Made by a program: the position numbers and the translations under genes
In this document: in pieces, positions 5,701-8,326 of the stretch
Layout of the letters: every line of letters starts with the position of its first letter
Position numbering within the stretch: position 1 is the stretch's first letter
Origin: J054 sp051008735
Lineage (GTDB): Bacteria > Pseudomonadota > Gammaproteobacteria > Steroidobacterales > GCA-2729495
Length of the DNA stretch: 8,326 bases
NCBI GenBank assembly: GCA_051008735.1
Contig: JBPCXH010000108.1
Coordinates: 1-8,326 of the forward strand
Reading direction: 5' to 3'
Notes under the pieces: model-generated
What the model was told of the DNA's origin: nothing
The model's database searches: none
What the model saw: the letters and a program-made list of their open reading frames with translations, nothing else

Positions 5701-6897
5701 TTAATCGCGAATACCCCGAATAACGGTATTAATAAGTCGGGAGTTATCCCAGTCTTCTGCCAGCGGCGCCATGCCCGCAAAGGGACTAAGACGAACCACA
5801 ACCAGATCCAGTTGCCGTGACACATAAACCCGTTGCCCGCCATAGCCCAACAACAGGAACAGATCTTCGCTGAGAAAGTTTTCGCTACTTTGATAGCCGC
5901 GCGACTCTTTGGGCGGGGCTTTTTCGTCAAGGCCTTTGCCCAACCAGGTGAAGTACCCATAGCCGGGATACTGCTCACTGGGCCGCAACATATCCTTCAA
6001 CCACTGCTCAGGCACGATCTGTTGCTGATTTAATTGGCCGTTATCCTTCATCATCACACCAACTTTGGCCCAGTCCAGGGCCGAAGCCAGCAAGCAGCAG
6101 GCCGTCATGGCCATCCCATCTTCTCGGTCCAGCCAGATCTCCGCATACTGCCCGCCCATCGGCCCCCAGAGTCGCCCTTGAAAGTAGTCGGCGTAGGTCT
6201 GGCCGGTTGCGCGCTCGACGATCATGCCGGCTATCTGGGCATTGACATCGTTGTAGTCAAAGCGACTGCCCGGCTCCCAGGCCAGGGAGGTAGCCAGCAC
6301 GACGGAGTTACGGTCACTGGAATTCAAAAAGCGGAAGGATGAGTCCCCGGCAAAGGGATTTAGCGTAAATCGATACTGAGCCAGTCCGCTGGACATCACC
6401 AGTAAGTTCTTAAGGCTTATTTGACCTCGCGGATCATCCGCCCATTCGGGTAGGTAGCGAGCCACCGGGTCGTCAACTGAATCAATAAAGCCATCCTCTA
6501 TGGCCAGACCAAGCATCATCGCGGTCAGGGTCTTCATCATGGACTGTGACTGCGTCTGGCGGTCACGTTTCCATCCGGTTCCATACCACTCTCGTTGCAG
6601 CTTGCCCCGATGAACAACCAGCAGTGCGAAGGAATCCTGGGCCTGCGCAAAGGCCTGAGCATCGTCCAGGGCTTGGGGACTGATGGTCTCGTCGCCTGGC
6701 GTTGCACGCGGCAGAAAATGACTACGGCCACTCTGGACAACCACGGTCGGAGAAAAATTCATGCGAGCTGATTGCGGATGGGTGATCAGGTCCCACCAGC
6801 GCCGCCAATACGAAGGATCCTGCCAATAATCAAAACTAAGAAAGGCGAAGCACATTACCAAGAGCAGGCACGCTAGCTGAAGCAGCCGCTTAAACAT
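5701..6897 (-). CDS. Membrane-anchored serine hydrolase, class C beta-lactamase family (COG1680)
   Basis: A 398-aa protein. Residues about 4-21 form one hydrophobic segment (signal anchor or uncleaved signal), with the catalytic domain predicted outside the inner membrane. The nucleophile motif S-x-x-K is SMMK (S119, K122). The second motif is FDYNDVNAQ with Tyr215, where the canonical YxN reads Y-N-D. The third element is GYGGQRVYV (351-359) in place of KTG, as in esterase and 6-aminohexanoate-dimer-hydrolase-like members. KNLLVMSSGL and WEPGSRFDY are also family hallmarks. Members hydrolyse esters, amides or D-peptides; a true antibiotic-resistance beta-lactamase is less likely. ATG 6897 is preferred over TTG 6903 because AAAGGG (6910-6905) is seven bases from it and only one from the TTG. 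It is convergent to the cysteine-rich gene and shares its terminator. The substrate is unknown. Confidence 0.9.
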   Translation of the reverse strand: MFKRLLQLACLLLVMCFAFLSFDYWQDPSYWRRWWDLITHPQSARMNFSPTVVVQSGRSHFLPRATPGDETISPQALDDAQAFAQAQDSFALLVVHRGKLQREWYGTGWKRDRQTQSQSMMKTLTAMMLGLAIEDGFIDSVDDPVARYLPEWADDPRGQISLKNLLVMSSGLAQYRFTLNPFAGDSSFRFLNSSDRNSVVLATSLAWEPGSRFDYNDVNAQIAGMIVERATGQTYADYFQGRLWGPMGGQYAEIWLDREDGMAMTACCLLASALDWAKVGVMMKDNGQLNQQQIVPEQWLKDMLRPSEQYPGYGYFTWLGKGLDEKAPPKESRGYQSSENFLSEDLFLLLGYGGQRVYVSRQLDLVVVRLSPFAGMAPLAEDWDNSRLINTVIRGIRD

Positions 6898-6924
6898 AAT
6901 CAAGCCCTTTTGAAACGGACATTT

Positions 6925-6952
6925 AGCCTAGTCGAATTTTCAGCTGTTTTAA
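6925..6952 (-). promoter_or_regulatory. Candidate promoter of the serine hydrolase gene
   Basis: Read on the minus strand, TTAAAA (6952-6947) and TAGGCT (6930-6925) are separated by 16 bp. The pair lies directly downstream of an A8T6 tract (6964-6951), which could act as an UP-like or bent element. The leader would be about 20 nt. Both hexamers are weak matches. Confidence 0.3.
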
Positions 6953-7173
6953 AAAATTTTTTTTGCTTTGCCCAAAGCGGCCGCCTTGAGCGCTTTTGGC
7001 CCGCGACGCGCAGATGACTGTGGTTCGCCAAGAAACTTTATCTTTAGCTCGGTCAAGTGAAGATCCATGTTCCGGTTCGATCAGTCGGCTGGCAAGATGT
7101 AAAGACTTGGGGTGGCGGTGGCCCAAATGGCCTGATCCAGTTCCACTTATCCCATGATCCGTGGCCGACGCCC

Positions 7174-7190
7174 GGCCTGCCCAGCAGGCC
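7174..7190. repeat. Perfect GC-rich inverted repeat
   Basis: GGCCTGC (7174-7180) and GCAGGCC (7184-7190) are separated by three bases. There is no following T-tract, so it is not an obvious terminator. It may be a REP-like unit or protein site. Confidence 0.5.
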
Positions 7191-7499
7191 CGGCAGGAGC
7201 CCCCGCCCGCAGGATCCACCGCCCTAAACCGGGGTCAGAGCACTCCCGAGGCGTCAAAAAGGCCAGATTGACGCTGGTAGCGGCTTTAGCAACGCCGTCT
7301 TTTATCCCTTAACGTATTGTTTTTTATATTATTTATTTACAGCCTGACCGGCTGTCGACACTCCGCAAAGCTGAATCCACCCTGCCGCCGGAGCCGAATT
7401 ATCTTTGGTAACAACGGTTGGCTGGCGCTGAGGCGCGCCCCCCGTTTTAACCCAAGGGGTTCTGCGTTGGTGATTATCCCTCGCGGACTGCTTCAAACA

Positions 7500-7514
7500 G
7501 GCAAACGATTTGCC
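7500..7514. promoter_or_regulatory. Palindrome upstream of the sigma factor gene
   Basis: GGCAAA and TTTGCC flank a 3-bp centre, 53 bp before the sigma factor ATG. It could be an operator or a small hairpin in the leader RNA. There is no independent support. Confidence 0.3.
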
Positions 7515-7567
7515 CTTGCCGAACACATCCCCCGGCATATCAGCAGATCAATACATGTAGGTCAGGT

Positions 7568-8224
7568 ATGATTGCAGCTACTCAGCCACTTGGCATTGTC
7601 CGTCCGCGAGTTCGAAAAGAGCGGACGGTTACTGCCCCACCGGAACCATCTTTGTCTGAAGAGAAACCCATTCTCGAACGGGTCGCCGAGGGCGATCAGG
7701 CCGCTGTCGGCGACTTTATCAGTCGTTATGGTGATCTGGTGTGGTCCTTGGCGCGCCGCTACCTGGGCAATCACGCGGAAGCCGAAGATGCTGTTCAGGA
7801 AATCTTTATCGAGATCTGGAAAAACGCCGGCCGCTACGATCGTAATGTAGCCAGCGAAGTTGCATTTATCTCCACAATCACACGACGTCGACTGATTGAT
7901 CGTTTGCGCCAGTTTGGCCGTCGTCCCGGCATGGAGTCCATCGATGATCAGATAGGCGCCAGCCAGCCAGCCGTGCCGACAACCCTGGATGACGATGCAG
8001 AAGTTGCCCAGGTTGAGCGCGTGCTCCTCGGAATGGAGCCAAAGCACCGTGAGATTCTCTCCATGTCCCTGTACGAAGGCTACAGTCACAGTGAAATTGC
8101 CTCTGCCCTGGATATGCCGCTTGGCACCGTCAAGACGCGGGTTCGCCGCGGACTGATGCATGTAAGAGAACAACTGAAGCTCACGGAAGAATTGGATGGT
8201 CCGGTCGAGGGGAGCTCAGGATGA
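7568..8224 (+). CDS. ECF-type sigma-70 family RNA polymerase sigma factor
   Basis: A 218-aa protein. Region 2 spans about residues 37-112 (ILERVAEGDQAAVGDFISRYGDLVWSLARRYLGN, then EDAVQEIFIEIWKNAGRYD for core and -10 recognition, then ISTITRRRLIDRLR). Region 4 spans about 148-203, with the helix-turn-helix YSHSEIASALDMPLGTVKTRVRRGL binding the -35 element. Regions 1.1 and 3 are absent, as expected for ECF factors. A 30-residue basic/proline-rich N-terminal extension precedes region 2. ATG 7568 has a modest TAGG Shine-Dalgarno six bases upstream. The stop overlaps the next gene's ATG (ATGA), the usual coupling of an ECF factor to its anti-sigma factor. It probably directs a stress or envelope regulon, perhaps including its own promoter; the target promoter is not identifiable here. 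Confidence 0.94.
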   Translation: MIAATQPLGIVRPRVRKERTVTAPPEPSLSEEKPILERVAEGDQAAVGDFISRYGDLVWSLARRYLGNHAEAEDAVQEIFIEIWKNAGRYDRNVASEVAFISTITRRRLIDRLRQFGRRPGMESIDDQIGASQPAVPTTLDDDAEVAQVERVLLGMEPKHREILSMSLYEGYSHSEIASALDMPLGTVKTRVRRGLMHVREQLKLTEELDGPVEGSSG

Positions 8225-8326
8225 GCCTGTCCAACGAGAATATTGATCTGCTGGAGCAATTACTCGCCGACGAGGCCACAGACGGTCTCGACCCGCGCGC
8301 AAGCACAGAGATCGAGGACATGATTG
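8221..8326 (+). CDS. Probable anti-sigma factor, N-terminal fragment
   Basis: The first 35 codons of a gene cut by the right edge. It starts with ATG overlapping the sigma factor stop (ATGA). The visible sequence, with IDLLEQLLADEATDGLDPRASTEIEDM, resembles the N-terminal helix region of RskA/ChrR-type anti-sigma factors ('LL.DEA..GL...E...LE'). Position and coupling support the call more than the short sequence does. A transmembrane segment or zinc-binding motif would lie outside the window. Confidence 0.65.
   Translation, partial: MSLSNENIDLLEQLLADEATDGLDPRASTEIEDMI

Larger units (their letters stand above)
6898..7567. other. Long intergenic region without a convincing gene, rich in small inverted repeats
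   Basis: About 670 bp between the divergent serine hydrolase and sigma factor genes. Open frames here (6923-7219 minus, 7317-7571 plus) have no recognisable domain, atypical composition and no good Shine-Dalgarno. I see an A6T8 tract (6951-6964) and inverted repeats at 6965-6978 (GCTTTG-CC-CAAAGC) and 6972-6999 (8 bp with a bulge). Further repeats lie at 7174-7190 (GGCCTGC-CCA-GCAGGCC), 7339-7355 (ACAGCC/GGCTGT), 7449-7461 (AACCC/GGGTT) and 7500-7514 (GGCAAA-CGA-TTTGCC). A T-rich stretch at 7319-7339 includes TATATT (7325-7330), a possible -10 for a long sigma-gene leader. The segment around 7228-7251 resembles 'GGGGTCAGAG' sequences I associate with REP-like repeats. No known riboswitch or tRNA was recognised. 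Confidence 0.5.

Noticed and set aside
7070..7085. GGTTCGATC resembling a tRNA T-loop
   Set aside because: No acceptor stem, anticodon arm or D-arm could be paired around it.
7013..7156. A 47-codon plus-strand frame beginning ATGACTGTGG
   Set aside because: Third codon positions lack the GC bias of the neighbouring genes and there is no ribosome site.
6923..7219. Minus-strand frame of 98 codons
   Set aside because: No domain, no Shine-Dalgarno and unusual composition; it runs through inverted repeats and the A/T tract.
7355..7410. CGCAAAGC core reminiscent of a GEMM (c-di-GMP) riboswitch
   Set aside because: The preceding GGCAAACC helix and the downstream tetraloop receptor arrangement are not present in the right order.
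7317..7571. Plus-strand frame of 84 codons ending at the sigma factor start
   Set aside because: The hydrophobic start is produced by the T-rich stretch; the rest is Arg/Pro-rich with no family pattern and contains several hairpins.
1..8326. CRISPR arrays, insertion sequences, phage genes, toxin-antitoxin pairs
   Set aside because: No regularly spaced direct repeats, transposase, integrase or other hallmark motifs were seen on either strand.

Overview
The window looks like part of a gammaproteobacterial chromosome, probably an aerobic marine or environmental heterotroph. The reasons are moderate-to-high GC coding DNA with AT-rich intergenic stretches, Shine-Dalgarno sites, and a gene set (isoquinoline-1-oxidoreductase-type molybdoenzyme, GST, TauD/TfdA dioxygenase, Tat-exported amidohydrolase, ECF sigma with a likely anti-sigma partner) typical of such organisms. 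No RNA gene, insertion sequence, phage gene or CRISPR array was found. The taxonomic guess is inference only.

Layout. Positions 1-371 (minus strand) hold the N-terminal 123 codons of a Tat-exported molybdopterin-binding subunit of the xanthine dehydrogenase/IorB type, which runs off the left edge. A 287-bp divergent intergenic region with a strong hairpin (478-512) separates it from a plus-strand glutathione S-transferase (659-1339).

The centre is a compact plus-strand cluster. It contains a Tat-signal TIM-barrel amidohydrolase (1430-2881), a secreted single-haem cytochrome c overlapping it by ATGA (2878-3294), an Fe(II)/2-oxoglutarate TauD/TfdA-family dioxygenase (GTG start, 3313-4200), and a LysR-type regulator 36 bp further on (4237-5139). 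A TTGACA -35 box and a T-N11-A dyad lie ahead of the first gene. The cluster reads as a small inducible catabolic operon. The hydrolase and cytochrome are predicted to act in the periplasm, the dioxygenase in the cytoplasm, and the LysR protein to sense the substrate or an intermediate. The substrate cannot be deduced from sequence alone.

The right half starts with a small secreted six-cysteine protein of unknown function (5253-5636), preceded by a hairpin plus T8 tract. It shares a strong bidirectional terminator (5662-5694) with a convergent membrane-anchored serine hydrolase of the class C beta-lactamase family (5701-6897, minus). After it comes about 670 bp without a convincing gene but with several inverted repeats. 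The window ends with an ECF sigma factor (7568-8224) overlapping by ATGA the start of a probable anti-sigma factor gene (8221 onward, cut by the right edge).

The most interesting element is the hydrolase-cytochrome-dioxygenase-LysR module. The families are known, but this combination suggests an uncharacterised substrate pathway.
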